Counted from the stretch's first letter, positions 52,978-61,447 are shown. The stretch is DNA of 64,000 bases from Phycisphaeraceae bacterium D3-23 (GCA_039555135.1 CP114179.1:1674001-1738000); one strand, 5' to 3'. Notes: generated by a model not told the origin, from the letters alone. Numbers and translations: made by a program.

Positions 52978-54627
52978 CTACTCCGCGAGCTTGGCGTCGA
53001 GCCAGGCGGCGACCTGGTCGAGCGCGATGCGTTCCTGCGCGAGGGTGTCGCGGTCGCGGACGGTGACGGTCTGGTCTTCGAGGGTCTGGCCATCGATCGT
53101 GAAGCAGAACGGCGTGCCGATCTCGTCCATCCGGGCGTAGCGCTTGCCGATCGACTGCTTGCCGTCGTACTCGACCATGTGGTTCTGGCGAAGCTCGTTG
53201 TAGAGCTTCTTGGCGACCTCGGGCATGCCGTCCTTGTTGACCAGCGGGAAGATGCCCGCCTTCACGGGCGCGAACTTCGGCTTGAAGCTCATGATGTACT
53301 TCGACCCATCGCGGTCGGGCGTCGGCGTGAACGCCTCGCACAGCAGCACCAGCACCGCGCGCGTCAGCCCGCTGGCGGGCTCGATCACGTGCGGGACGTA
53401 GCGCGAGCGCTCCTTGATCTCTTGCTTGTCCACGCCTTCGTTCTGCAGGCGGACCTGCAGCTCCTGATCGAAGTAGTCGAGCTTGCTGTTGGAGTCTTTG
53501 TTGTCCGGCCCCTTGGAGTGGGCCGTCAGGTCGAAGCACCCGCGGTGGGCGACACCCTCCAACTCCCCGTAGCCGGGGGCGGTGAAGGGGTACTTGTACT
53601 CGACATCGACGCAGGCGCTGGAGTAGTGGGCCAGCTCGTCGTCGTCGTGGTCGCGGAGGATGAGGTTTTCTTCGCTGACGCCCAGCGACAGCCACCACTG
53701 GTAGCGGACATCGCGCCAGAATTCGTACCACTTCTGCGACTCGTCCGGCGGGCAGAAGAACTCCATCTCCATCTGCTCGAACTCCCGCGACCGGAAGATA
53801 TAGTTGCGCGGCGTCACCTCGTTGCGGAAGGATTTTCCGATCTGCGCGATGCCGAAGGGCACCTTGACGCGCATGGTGTCGAGGACGTTCTTGAAGTTGA
53901 GGAAGATGCCCTGCGCGGTTTCAGGCCGGAGGTACGCCTTGTTGTCCTCATCCCGGATCGGCCCGGGGTAGGTGTCGAGCATGAGGTTGAACTTGCGAGG
54001 TTCGGTGAGCGTGCCTGCTTTATCAACATCTGGACCGATGATCTGTGACAAGTGGTCTTGCCATAGAGTCAAGAAAGTAGTCATCGATGGGCTGCCATCA
54101 ATGTTTGCTTTCAATTTCTTCCCGAGTTTCTTTGCCTTTTTTTCGGCTGCACCGACCCCTTCTTCTACTGAAGACGCGACAATTGCGAGTTTTAGTTCGC
54201 GAAAATTGCCCGCTTCATCATTGTTTAGAGGGAACGAGTAAATAAATAGATGGTCGGCGCGATAGCGTCCATTCGTTTCTTTGCAGTCCACCATCGGGTC
54301 ATTAAACCCACCCACGTGCCCGGAGTGTTCCCACACTTTCGGGTTCTGGATGATGGAAGAATCAAGCCCGACGATGCTGACGGGTTCGCCATCCGGCCCG
54401 ATCGGTGGGCATTCGACCATGCACTTCCACCACCAGTCGCGGATGTTGTTTTTGAGCTGGGTGCCCAGCGGGCCGTAGTCCCAGAAGCCGCGGAGGCCGC
54501 CGTAGATTTCGCTGGCGGGGTAGACGAAGCCGCGTCGTTTGCACAGGGCGACGAGGTCGTCCATGGACTTTTCTTCGGGGGCGGTCTGGGGGAGGGCCGT
54601 GTGGTCGGGGGTGGCGTCGGGGGTCAT
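52978..54627 (-). CDS. glyS: glycyl-tRNA synthetase (homodimeric class II type)
   Basis: This 549-residue enzyme charges tRNA-Gly. Typical blocks are LCKRRGFVYPASEIYGGLRG, FWDYGPLGTQLKNNIRDWWW, LTEPRKFNLM, KAYLRPETAQGIFLNF, FGIAQIGKSFRNEVTPRNYI, REFEQMEMEFFC, and a C-terminal anticodon-binding part (GIFPLVNKDGMPEVAKKLYN). The start is not sure: ATG at 54627 or an in-frame ATG at 54564, neither with a clear ribosome site. Residues about 128-204 form an insert of unusual sequence and low GC between RADHL and LTEPRKFNLM. The enzyme core is otherwise normal. Confidence 0.93.
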   Translation of the reverse strand: MTPDATPDHTALPQTAPEEKSMDDLVALCKRRGFVYPASEIYGGLRGFWDYGPLGTQLKNNIRDWWWKCMVECPPIGPDGEPVSIVGLDSSIIQNPKVWEHSGHVGGFNDPMVDCKETNGRYRADHLFIYSFPLNNDEAGNFRELKLAIVASSVEEGVGAAEKKAKKLGKKLKANIDGSPSMTTFLTLWQDHLSQIIGPDVDKAGTLTEPRKFNLMLDTYPGPIRDEDNKAYLRPETAQGIFLNFKNVLDTMRVKVPFGIAQIGKSFRNEVTPRNYIFRSREFEQMEMEFFCPPDESQKWYEFWRDVRYQWWLSLGVSEENLILRDHDDDELAHYSSACVDVEYKYPFTAPGYGELEGVAHRGCFDLTAHSKGPDNKDSNSKLDYFDQELQVRLQNEGVDKQEIKERSRYVPHVIEPASGLTRAVLVLLCEAFTPTPDRDGSKYIMSFKPKFAPVKAGIFPLVNKDGMPEVAKKLYNELRQNHMVEYDGKQSIGKRYARMDEIGTPFCFTIDGQTLEDQTVTVRDRDTLAQERIALDQVAAWLDAKLAE

Positions 54628-54865
54628 GGCGGGACAAGGGGCTGAGGGGTCGGGGGGACAAGGGGCCGAGTGAAAAGCAGCGGCCCCGCAAGCGTTTGCG
54701 GGGCCGGCGTGGGGGCTGGATTCTAGCAGAACGGGGGGCGGGGCTGGGGTGATGAAAGCTGTCTTGCGTGAAGCCCAGCCCCGCTGGGGCTGGGTGACCC
54801 ACGGTCGAAGACCGTGGGCTTCGGGGGACTTTCTCAGCACAACGCTAAGGGAGGCGACAGGGCCC

Positions 54866-55390
54866 TTACCCCGCGAAGATGAGGAGGAAGACGGAGACGC
54901 CGCAGGCGAGGAGGCCTTGGCGGCCGAGCTCTTCCTTGCGGTAGATGAAGCCGAAGACGAGCCCGGCGAGGTTGAAGGCGATCGCCCCGCCGACGTTCGC
55001 GCCGCCCGAGAGGATCAGGCTCATGAGCAGCACGGCCCAGCCCGCGGCGCAGAAGCCCAGGGGCCAGCCGGGATTCATCGGCCAGACGCGGTCGGCGACC
55101 TTGTCGAGCAGCGGGTGCCCGTAGCTCGGGGCCGGCTTGCGGTAGGCCTCGGGCGGGTCGAGCTTGCCGAGCACGGTGTCCAGATGCTTGGGCGTCAGGG
55201 GCTCGCCCTTGGCCTCGGCGGTGAGCATGTCGCGGATCTGGGTCTCGAGCTCGTCGGTGATGGCCCGGCGTTCGGTGCGTGTCGCGCCGTCGCGCACGAG
55301 GACCTTCTCGACCTTGTCGAGGTGGGCGTCGAGTTTTTCCTGGATCTTGTCGTCGTACGTTTGGGTGTGGGGGGTGCTTGCCCAGGTCAT
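54866..55390 (-). CDS. small membrane protein translationally coupled to PadR regulator
   Basis: This 174-residue protein has a charged N-terminal helical domain (DDKIQEKLDAHLDKVEKVLV, AITDELETQIRDML), similar to HAAS or 'permease prefix' domains often found beside PadR regulators. Three hydrophobic segments follow (GFCAAGWAVLLMSLILSGG; AIAFNLAGLVFGFIY; LLACGVSVFLLIFAG). Its start overlaps the PadR stop (ATGA). It is probably controlled together with that regulator. The function is not known. Confidence 0.78.
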   Translation of the reverse strand: MTWASTPHTQTYDDKIQEKLDAHLDKVEKVLVRDGATRTERRAITDELETQIRDMLTAEAKGEPLTPKHLDTVLGKLDPPEAYRKPAPSYGHPLLDKVADRVWPMNPGWPLGFCAAGWAVLLMSLILSGGANVGGAIAFNLAGLVFGFIYRKEELGRQGLLACGVSVFLLIFAG

Positions 55391-55725
55391 GGTGTTGCTC
55401 CGGTTGCGTTGAGTAATCCGTCGACGCCGGTCTGGACTTGTCGCCAGTGCCCGGCCATTTCGTGGAGGTGGTCTTTACCGAGGTCGGTGAGTCGGTAGTA
55501 GCGGCGCGGCGGCCCGGCGGGCGAGGGCGCGACGCGGACGGTCAGCAGTTTGTCGCGGGTCAGCCGGGCGAGCAGCGGGTAGACGGTGGACTCGGTGAGG
55601 GCGAGCCCTTCGATCTTGTTGATGCGTTGGAGCAGCTCGTAGCCGTAGGCCTCGTCGGCGCGGAGCGCGGCGAGGACGGTGAACTCGACGAGGCCTTTGC
55701 GGAGTTGTGCGACCCAGGTCTTCAT
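55387..55725 (-). CDS. PadR-family transcriptional regulator
   Basis: The ATG at 55725 gives 112 residues, the usual length for small PadR proteins. The winged helix reads LRKGLVEFTVLAALRADEAY, GYELLQRINKIEGLALTEST, and VYPLLARLTRDKLLTVR, followed by the wing PPRRYYRLTDLGKDHL and a short dimer helix. It overlaps the downstream membrane-protein gene. A palindrome on its promoter (55788-55812) suggests autoregulation. Confidence 0.92.
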   Translation of the reverse strand: MKTWVAQLRKGLVEFTVLAALRADEAYGYELLQRINKIEGLALTESTVYPLLARLTRDKLLTVRVAPSPAGPPRRYYRLTDLGKDHLHEMAGHWRQVQTGVDGLLNATGATP

Positions 55726-55787
55726 GGGGTGGTTCGCGGGTTGGCTTCGGGGAGGTGATCCGGAACGGGACCGGGTACCTCTGGACG

Positions 55788-55821
55788 AGCTATATCGTAA
55801 CCCGATGTAGCTGGGTGTCAA
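55788..55821 (-). promoter_or_regulatory. PadR promoter with overlapping palindromic operator
   Basis: On the minus strand TTGACA (55816-55821) and TACGAT (55794-55799) are 16 bases apart. The -10 lies inside a palindrome AGCTACATCG-N5-CGATATAGCT (55788-55812) with nine of ten positions matched, an arrangement suited to repression by the encoded PadR dimer. Confidence 0.6.
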
Positions 55822-55957
55822 GGGGGTGGTTGGGGTTTGTCGCTGGGGGTTGGGGGCTGGGGGTTGGGGGCCTACGCGAGGGCTGAGTCCGCGAAGCCCT
55901 GGATCACCCCCCGGGCAAACCCCGCCGCCCATCGCGCGAGACCGCACGCCCGACCGC

Positions 55958-56803
55958 TCATTCGTCGCGTTTGCCGACAAACAGCGTCCACGCCGCAGAC
56001 TCCCCGCCACCTTCGCTTTGTTTGGGCAGCGCGACGGGCTGGGGCTCGAGCCGGGCCTTGAGCATCATCGCCAGCCACTGCTCCGCCGCGAACAGCCCGC
56101 AGGTGTGGCGGTCCTCAACCACCTCGACCTGGCGGGTTTGGCCATCACGGATCAGGTAGAGCAGGATCATCTCGAAGACCGAGTCGGCCGGGTCGGCATC
56201 ATGCACGAAGGTGAAGTAGGTCAGCTCGTCGTCATTCGTGGCGACGCGCTGCGCAGCGGGGGATTCGTTTTCTTCGCGCGGGGCTTCGTTCCGGGGGTTG
56301 CCGATGCCCGGGATCGTCGTGCCGTCATCGGCGACATCGCCATCGATAAAGGTCTCTTTGACATAGGTCGGCGCGATCAGCGCGACGCCGCCGGGCCGGA
56401 GGTGCGCGAGGGCGGTGCGCAGGGTCATGACGACATCGTCTTCGGTGAGCATGTAGTCGATCGCGTCGTGGATGAGCACGGCGTCGAATGTTTCTCCAAG
56501 CCGGACGGTGCGCATGTCGCCCTGGATGCAGCGGACCACCGGGTTGAGCGCCTTGCAGTTGTCGAGCATGGGCTGCGAGAGGTCGATGGCGGTGCAGTCG
56601 TAGTGCGCGGTCAGGTGGTAGAGGGTGTGCCCGCCGCCGGCACCGAGTTCAAGGATGCGCCACTGCTTCCCGGCGGGCGGACTGCCGAGTCGCTCATCGA
56701 TCACGCCGCGTACCGCCGCGGCCTCGGGCGCGTAGTGCTCGGGCGGGCTGAGGTGGGGCCACAGCCGGGCGAGGTCGTCGTAGAGGCGCGGGAGGTCGGG
56801 CAT
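55958..56803 (-). CDS. class I SAM-dependent methyltransferase
   Basis: The start is ATG at 56803; an ATG nine bases upstream overlaps the -10. The 281-residue protein has the SAM-binding motif I WRILELGAGGGHTLYHL, motif II region CTAIDLSQPMLDNCKALNP, and a later acidic block FDAVLIHDAIDYMLTEDD, in the order of small-molecule methyltransferases. The C-terminal third is beta-rich and variable (TYFTFVHDADPADSVFEMIL). The substrate is unknown. TACGAT lies seven bases before the ATG. Confidence 0.85.
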   Translation of the reverse strand: MPDLPRLYDDLARLWPHLSPPEHYAPEAAAVRGVIDERLGSPPAGKQWRILELGAGGGHTLYHLTAHYDCTAIDLSQPMLDNCKALNPVVRCIQGDMRTVRLGETFDAVLIHDAIDYMLTEDDVVMTLRTALAHLRPGGVALIAPTYVKETFIDGDVADDGTTIPGIGNPRNEAPREENESPAAQRVATNDDELTYFTFVHDADPADSVFEMILLYLIRDGQTRQVEVVEDRHTCGLFAAEQWLAMMLKARLEPQPVALPKQSEGGGESAAWTLFVGKRDE

Positions 56804-56822
56804 GGCAGGCATCGTATCGAAC

Positions 56823-56975
56823 GAGCCGCGACCGTGAGGGAGCGGGGCAGACGGCCCTGGGGAGCACCCCGCTCACTTACGGTCGCGGCTCGTAAAAAAA
56901 CAGCCCCGCATTCACATGCGGGGCTGGAGAAGTTTTCTTCGCACGCATCAGCCGCTTGCGGCTTAGCGTCGCGGC
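56823..56975. repeat. composite palindromic repeat, copy 2
   Basis: An inverted repeat (56823-56894, arms GAGCCGCGACCGTGAGGGAG and TTACGGTCGCGGCTCG) is followed, after the rplU terminator, by CAGCCGCTTGCGGCTTAGCG from 56950. The same two elements occur together at 5829-6000. Confidence 0.7.
56893..56926 (-). terminator. intrinsic terminator of rplU
   Basis: On the minus strand AGCCCCGCAT and ATGCGGGGCT form a 10-bp stem with a short loop, followed by G and seven T residues. It lies about 55 bases after the rplU stop. Confidence 0.85.
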
Positions 56976-56979
56976 GCGA

Positions 56980-57294
56980 TCAGCCGTTGATGCCGGTGAC
57001 CTTCACCTTGATGTAGTTCTGCCGGTGGCCGTTGTGGCGGATGTAGGTCTTGCGGCGGCGGAACTTCCACACATCGACCTTCTCGCCCCGGCCCTGCTCG
57101 ACGATGTCGGCCTCGACGGTCGCGCCCGACACATACGGCGCACCGATCTTCGAGCCCGAGCCCACACCCAGCATCATCACCTTGTCGAAGGTGATCGTCG
57201 CCTGGTCTTCTTTCAGTTCGCGGACGTCGATCTTGATCTCGTCGCCCTCGGCGACCTTGATCTGCGTGCCACTGTCTTCAATCACTGCGTACAT
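56980..57294 (-). CDS. rplU: 50S ribosomal protein L21
   Basis: This 104-residue protein starts MYAVIEDSGTQIKVAEGDEI and ends in the family block VDVWKFRRRKTYIRHNGHRQ, NYIKVKVTGI. GGAG lies seven bases before the ATG at 57294. rpmA, which usually follows rplU, is not next to it here; a terminator follows instead. The gene appears monocistronic. Confidence 0.95.
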   Translation of the reverse strand: MYAVIEDSGTQIKVAEGDEIKIDVRELKEDQATITFDKVMMLGVGSGSKIGAPYVSGATVEADIVEQGRGEKVDVWKFRRRKTYIRHNGHRQNYIKVKVTGING

Positions 57295-57419
57295 CACGCG
57301 GCTCCAGCAAGGCCCCGGCACATCCGGGGCGGGTTCGGTGTAGGAAAGTCGAGCCGCACAGTTTAGCGACCCCCCCGCCGGGCCGCAATCCCCCGCTTCC
57401 ACGTCCCAAAAACAGCGAT

Positions 57420-58289
57420 TTACCGCCCCAGCCAGGCCAGGATCGCGGGGCGGTCCATGTTCTTGTAGCGCAGGCTCGCGTCGCTCATCCCCGCGACCGC
57501 CGCCGCGAGGGCGGCACGGGCCGGGGCGTCGAGGTCCGCGAGGGTGTAGCGGTAGGTGCGGATCGTGAACAACGACGCGCGGTGGGCGGGGAAGCCCCAG
57601 ATGACCTGGCGCTCGACGCGGAGCAGCGGGTCGCCGGGCGGCTCGGCATCGCGCAGCGGGTGGTGGTTCAGTGCCGGGTCGGTCGTCACGGTCCATGCGA
57701 AGCGGACCGCACCGCGGGTCGCGCTCACCATCAGCTTGGCGATCTGCGACTGCTTCGCGTTGATCGCCTCGATATGCGGGACCGGCGTGTGGATCGCGTC
57801 GAAGGGCTTACCGATCTTTTGTTCCGGGGCCCAGCCGCTGGGCATCGACACGTGCAGGTAGGTCACGCGGTTCCCCGCCGACGCTTCATCGCCCTCGAGC
57901 TGCAGTACCGCCCAGTCGGACTGCACCTGCAACGCGAGCGCATCAAGTGACATCGCCCCCGCACGGCAATCGACCACATCGCCGGTGCGGTCGCAATGCA
58001 GCGCGTCGTCTTGCAACGCGAAATCCAACGGGTATTCAGCCACGAGGCGATCCGCCACCCAGCGGGCCATCGCGTGCTCTACCTCCGGCAGCAACCCGTC
58101 GCGCAAGACATGCCGACCCGGTTCACGCATCGCTGCAAGTTTCGCCGCGCGGTACGCCTCGAAGTGGTCGTCGAGCTGAAACACCCGGCCGTCAAGCTCG
58201 CCGTTGCCATGATCGCGCCCGAGTGATTCGATCCCCGCCTTGACGTCATAGACGCCGTGCAGGAACGGGAAGTAGCGCGGCTGGGTCAT
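57420..58289 (-). CDS. DUF3445 / heme-dependent oxidative N-demethylase-like protein
   Basis: This 289-residue protein matches the DUF3445 family by pattern: MTQPRYFPFLHGVYDVKAGI, QSDWAVLQLEGDEASAGNRV, YLHVSMPSGWAPEQKIGKPF, DAIHTPVPHI, and LLRVERQVIWGFPAHRASLF with TIRTYRY near the end. Characterised relatives are the alpha subunit of heme-dependent oxidative N-demethylase and fungal homologues. No partner subunit is adjacent. The ATG at 58289 lacks a clear ribosome site. It is convergent with none of its neighbours and lies between rplU and a nested repeat. Confidence 0.8.
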   Translation of the reverse strand: MTQPRYFPFLHGVYDVKAGIESLGRDHGNGELDGRVFQLDDHFEAYRAAKLAAMREPGRHVLRDGLLPEVEHAMARWVADRLVAEYPLDFALQDDALHCDRTGDVVDCRAGAMSLDALALQVQSDWAVLQLEGDEASAGNRVTYLHVSMPSGWAPEQKIGKPFDAIHTPVPHIEAINAKQSQIAKLMVSATRGAVRFAWTVTTDPALNHHPLRDAEPPGDPLLRVERQVIWGFPAHRASLFTIRTYRYTLADLDAPARAALAAAVAGMSDASLRYKNMDRPAILAWLGR

Positions 58290-58311
58290 GGCGGGAGGCA
58301 ACGTGACTGAG

Positions 58312-58502
58312 GTAGGGTGGGTGGAGCGAGTCCGCGAGCGATACCCACCGAGATGCCTTGGCGTGGGGCAGACATTCTTGTCTGCCGCAGGCCGCAGGCC
58401 TGATCTTTAGAAATTGCATAACGCTCCGGCTTCACCGAACGGCAGACAGGAATGTCTGCCCCACGGTGGGTTGCGCTCGCGGACGCGCTCCACCCACCCT
58501 GC
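58312..58502. repeat. nested palindromic element: family D (copy 2) containing family F
   Basis: Outer arms (58312-58349 and 58465-58502) match the truD-linked element at 38685-38789. Inside them lies a second palindrome with arms at 58362-58385 (GTGGGGCAGACATTCTTGTC and following) and 58441-58464 (GGCAGACAGGAATGTCTGCC plus CCAC). The inner right arm abuts the outer right arm directly. Confidence 0.8.
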
Positions 58503-58505
58503 GAA

Positions 58506-59987
58506 TCAGATCACCAACTCCCGCCCCGCCTTGATCGTGACGGGGAGCTTCTTATCTTCGAGGTCGTCGGGATAGATCGCGGTGACCTGGGGCAGCTCGA
58601 TCACGGCATCAACCGTGCCGTCATCCTTCCGCGCCACATTGACCCGCTGTTTCTCCAGCCAACGTGCGGCCCGCTCGGTCTGAATCCGCTTACTGCTGGC
58701 CGGGCTGTCCGGGCTCTCCGGCTCGCCGTCGGCGCTGTCCGCGTTCTTGATCGGCGCGAACTCGTCGATCCGGTCGGTCTCGTACACGATCGATACGTCG
58801 CTCATCGGCAGCGCATCGAACACAAAGGTCTCGAGCTTCACCGCGTTGGGCTCGGCGGGCTCAATCAAATCACCCGTCGCGAGGTCGATGTGCGCGACCT
58901 TTTTCTCGGCGCGGTTCCAAGGCAGCGCAAAGCTCGCGCCGGCGACGCCCGACTCGCTGGGCCGGGTGTTGAGCTTCTCGACAAAGTCCACGCGGATCGC
59001 GTGCAGCGCGATCGACCCGGCGCGGAAGCGCAGCTCGCCATCGTCCGTCGTCTGCTCGGCCAGCTCGTCGGGCAGGTTGCTGTACTCGATCACGGTGACC
59101 TTGCCGTTGACCTTGCAGAAGTTGCCGAGCTTTTCCTTGGCGTAGGCCTTGGGCAGCATCTTGGAGGACATCGCTGCGCCGTCGAGCTCGTGGAGCCCGA
59201 GGAACAGCGGGTCGATCATGCGGACGATGGGGTTGTCGACCTGGGTGTAGCTGATCTGCGTGACGCCGCGTTTGTGCATGTCGGCGATTGCGCCGGAGGT
59301 GAAGAGCGCCTTGAGCGACCCGCCGTGCCCGTTGGGTGAGAGCGCGATCGAATCTTTCGCGGCGAGCAAGACCTTGCCGGTGTGCATGTCGAGCGCAGGC
59401 ATCATCGCCTGCGGGAAGATCATGACGTTTTCTTTTTTCAGCCCGAAGTAGCTGTTCTTTTCGAAGAACGCGCGGGTGTCGGCGTCATTGATCGGGCTGG
59501 TCATCACGTACCACGGCACCTTTAGCCCAAAGCGGTTCTGGATGTTGTGGATGTACTCGGCGAAGCAGGCGAACAGCGGGAGCTTGCGGATCGGCGTCGC
59601 GGGGAAGGTGCCTTTGGGCCCGTCCCAGCCCAGCCGTGTCCCCTGCCCGCCGGCGACGGTGAAGCAGGCGACCTTGCCGTCCTGCACGAGCTTCTCGCCG
59701 GCGCGCTGCGCCGCGATGTAGTGCGCCCGCTGGTCGTCGGCCGGCACGTGCGGGTACCACGGCGCGGGCTCGATGTCGTCGGGCAGGGCGAACGTCGGCT
59801 TGGCCTTGACGTGCGACTCCACCAGCGCTGCGACCTCGGGCCAGTCGACGCCCTCGACCTGGTCGAGTAGCTGCGTCTTGCCCGCGTCGTCGAGCTGGTC
59901 GTAAAACGTAAGGACGTGCTCCTGCCCGATCGCGGCAAGGGTCTCACGGGCGGCGGCGAGTCGGTCGGTGGGGGTTGCGGTGGTCAT
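58506..59987 (-). CDS. UDP-sugar pyrophosphorylase, UDPGP family (UAP1/AGX-like)
   Basis: This 493-residue enzyme has the nucleotide-binding signature VAGGQGTRLGWDGPKGTF (about residues 111-128). Further blocks are IRKLPLFACFAEYIHNIQNR, WYVMTSPINDADTRAFFEKN, SIALSPNGHGGSLKALFTSG, SYTQVDNPIVRMIDPLFLGL, and ETFVFDALPMSDVSIVYETD. This layout is that of eukaryotic-type UDP-N-acetylhexosamine pyrophosphorylase, which makes UDP-GlcNAc/GalNAc from UTP and the sugar 1-phosphate. Glucose 1-phosphate is an alternative substrate. It is not related to bacterial GlmU. The product would feed the WecA-type transferase of the exopolysaccharide locus. Confidence 0.88.
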   Translation of the reverse strand: MTTATPTDRLAAARETLAAIGQEHVLTFYDQLDDAGKTQLLDQVEGVDWPEVAALVESHVKAKPTFALPDDIEPAPWYPHVPADDQRAHYIAAQRAGEKLVQDGKVACFTVAGGQGTRLGWDGPKGTFPATPIRKLPLFACFAEYIHNIQNRFGLKVPWYVMTSPINDADTRAFFEKNSYFGLKKENVMIFPQAMMPALDMHTGKVLLAAKDSIALSPNGHGGSLKALFTSGAIADMHKRGVTQISYTQVDNPIVRMIDPLFLGLHELDGAAMSSKMLPKAYAKEKLGNFCKVNGKVTVIEYSNLPDELAEQTTDDGELRFRAGSIALHAIRVDFVEKLNTRPSESGVAGASFALPWNRAEKKVAHIDLATGDLIEPAEPNAVKLETFVFDALPMSDVSIVYETDRIDEFAPIKNADSADGEPESPDSPASSKRIQTERAARWLEKQRVNVARKDDGTVDAVIELPQVTAIYPDDLEDKKLPVTIKAGRELVI

Positions 59988-60073
59988 GGGTGATTTCTAT
60001 TCGTATGGAACCGTGTGCTGAAAACAATTCTACCGGCTGCGGAGCGGCAGCGCGGCAGGCGGGTCCAAGATCA

Positions 60074-60382
60074 CTATCGCGTTGGGTCAAGCCAATAACC
60101 GGGCCGACGCCGCAGGTGGATGAAAGCCACCACCTCGACGATGTGTTTGTCCGAATATTCCCGGTACACGATGCCGAAAGGGAACCGGCCGATCAGTTTT
60201 CGCCGTGTCCCCGATAGGTAGGGGCCCGCCACGGAGCGGTTCTGGAGAATCAGCAAAATCGACCGGTCCACACACGCCGAGAAATCCGACGCCAGTTGCG
60301 GGTCGATGTCGAGATAGTGCTGGAGCGCCTCCAGGTACTCGGCCCGGGCGTCGTCGGACCAGTCATCCGTCCACGTGGCCAT
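60074..60382 (-). CDS. RelE/ParE-family toxin
   Basis: This 102-residue protein matches the RelE/ParE fold: helical hairpin WSDDARAEYLEALQHYLDID, PQLASDFSACVDRSILLILQ, strand GTRRKLIGRFPFGIVYREY, and the final HIVEVVAFIHLRRRPGYWLD. Its start overlaps the upstream gene by 20 bases; that gene encodes the matching antitoxin. The family acts as an mRNA interferase or gyrase poison. Confidence 0.88.
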   Translation of the reverse strand: MATWTDDWSDDARAEYLEALQHYLDIDPQLASDFSACVDRSILLILQNRSVAGPYLSGTRRKLIGRFPFGIVYREYSDKHIVEVVAFIHLRRRPGYWLDPTR

Positions 60383-60614
60383 CGATCATCCCCCGGGCCT
60401 CGCGCCGGACCTGGTCGCCCGACACCATCTTCATCGCCCCCGCATCCATCCGGGCTACACGGCGAGCGACTTCTACCGCCCAGGCCCGGTCGGCACCGTC
60501 GTCGATTTCCCCCTCCGCATCAAAACTCGCAATCAGCCGATGCACCAGCACCGCCCGGTCCTGCTCGGACAGGCCTAACGCTTCCTTAAGGATGGGATCA
60601 ATCGGATGGACCAT
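60363..60614 (-). CDS. addiction-module antitoxin
   Basis: The ATG at 60614 gives 83 residues (an in-frame TTG upstream would add six). The sequence ILKEALGLSEQDRAVLVHRL, IASFDAEGEIDDGADRAWAV matches the 'addiction module' antitoxin family (PF09720-like), which usually precedes a ParE/RelE toxin, as here. Most members neutralise the toxin through the C-terminal part (RREARGMIDGHVD). Confidence 0.88.
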   Translation of the reverse strand: MVHPIDPILKEALGLSEQDRAVLVHRLIASFDAEGEIDDGADRAWAVEVARRVARMDAGAMKMVSGDQVRREARGMIDGHVDG

Positions 60615-60673
60615 ATGGCAATAGTCTAGCAACCGCCAAGGCGATCTCCAAAAGATTTGCTGCTGGCAAATCG

Positions 60674-61438
60674 CTAGCTGCTACTGGCTTCATCGCTACT
60701 CCACCCCACCGCCTTACCTACAAAAAACGGGCCGAGTCTCTCGATATAGGTCGAGGTCTGCTTGGTCTTGCGCATGGTCTCGACGAGCTTGCTGAGCGGG
60801 GCGAGGTCTTTGCCGACCAGGCCGATGGTAAAGTCGTTGTCGTGGGTGTCGAGTCCGTGGGACGCGAGGCGGATGTCGTGGGCGAAGTCGCCGGCCCCGA
60901 AGCCGAAGCCGATCGTGCCGTGCTCCTTGAGGATCGACATCTGCTCGTCGCGGGGGAGCTTGGCGAACGCGCCGCTTCGGCGCAAGGGGTACCACACCGC
61001 CCAGGGCCAGCCGGGGTTTGTCGCGTGGCGGATCGGGCGGTTGAAGAGTGCCTCGTCGAGGTCGGGCTCGTAGCCGATGGAGTACGTTCGGCCGAGCATC
61101 GTCATGTCGCGCAGCAGCTCGATGCCTGTGAGCGCGTCACCGCGCAGCATGTCGCGTAGCTTGGTTGCGAAGTCGGCGGGGTCTTCGCACCAGGTGAGCA
61201 ACGCCGCGCCGCGCGGGTCGTGCAGCGATTCGTAGACCACGGCGTTGAGCCGGGCCGCCTTCGCCGCTTCGATCAGGTCGCTTGTAAATGGGCAGCCGGT
61301 GAAGACGAGCAACTGCATAAACAGCCGGCGGTCGGAGAACTTACCGCCCCCGCCTCGCTCGCGCAGGTCGGGCGGCTTGGGCGCGGGCGGGCGTTCGATC
61401 GGTTTGCCCATCGATTCAGGAGGATCCGTGTCGGCCAT
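60674..61438 (-). CDS. chlorite dismutase / coproheme decarboxylase-family protein
   Basis: This 254-residue protein has the C-terminal layout of the chlorite dismutase/HemQ (ChdC) family: WYPLRRSGAFAKLPRDEQMS, ILKEHGTIGFGFGAGDFAHD, IRLASHGLDTHDNDFTIGLV, GKDLAPLSKLVETMRKTKQT, and STYIERLGPFFVGKAV. The N-terminal part is more variable. In Gram-positive bacteria ChdC makes heme from coproheme; whether this one does so cannot be told from sequence, since no other heme gene is nearby. It follows rsmE with nine bases between, so they may be co-transcribed. Confidence 0.82.
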   Translation of the reverse strand: MADTDPPESMGKPIERPPAPKPPDLRERGGGGKFSDRRLFMQLLVFTGCPFTSDLIEAAKAARLNAVVYESLHDPRGAALLTWCEDPADFATKLRDMLRGDALTGIELLRDMTMLGRTYSIGYEPDLDEALFNRPIRHATNPGWPWAVWYPLRRSGAFAKLPRDEQMSILKEHGTIGFGFGAGDFAHDIRLASHGLDTHDNDFTIGLVGKDLAPLSKLVETMRKTKQTSTYIERLGPFFVGKAVGWSSDEASSS

Positions 61439-61447
61439 GCCACTACT

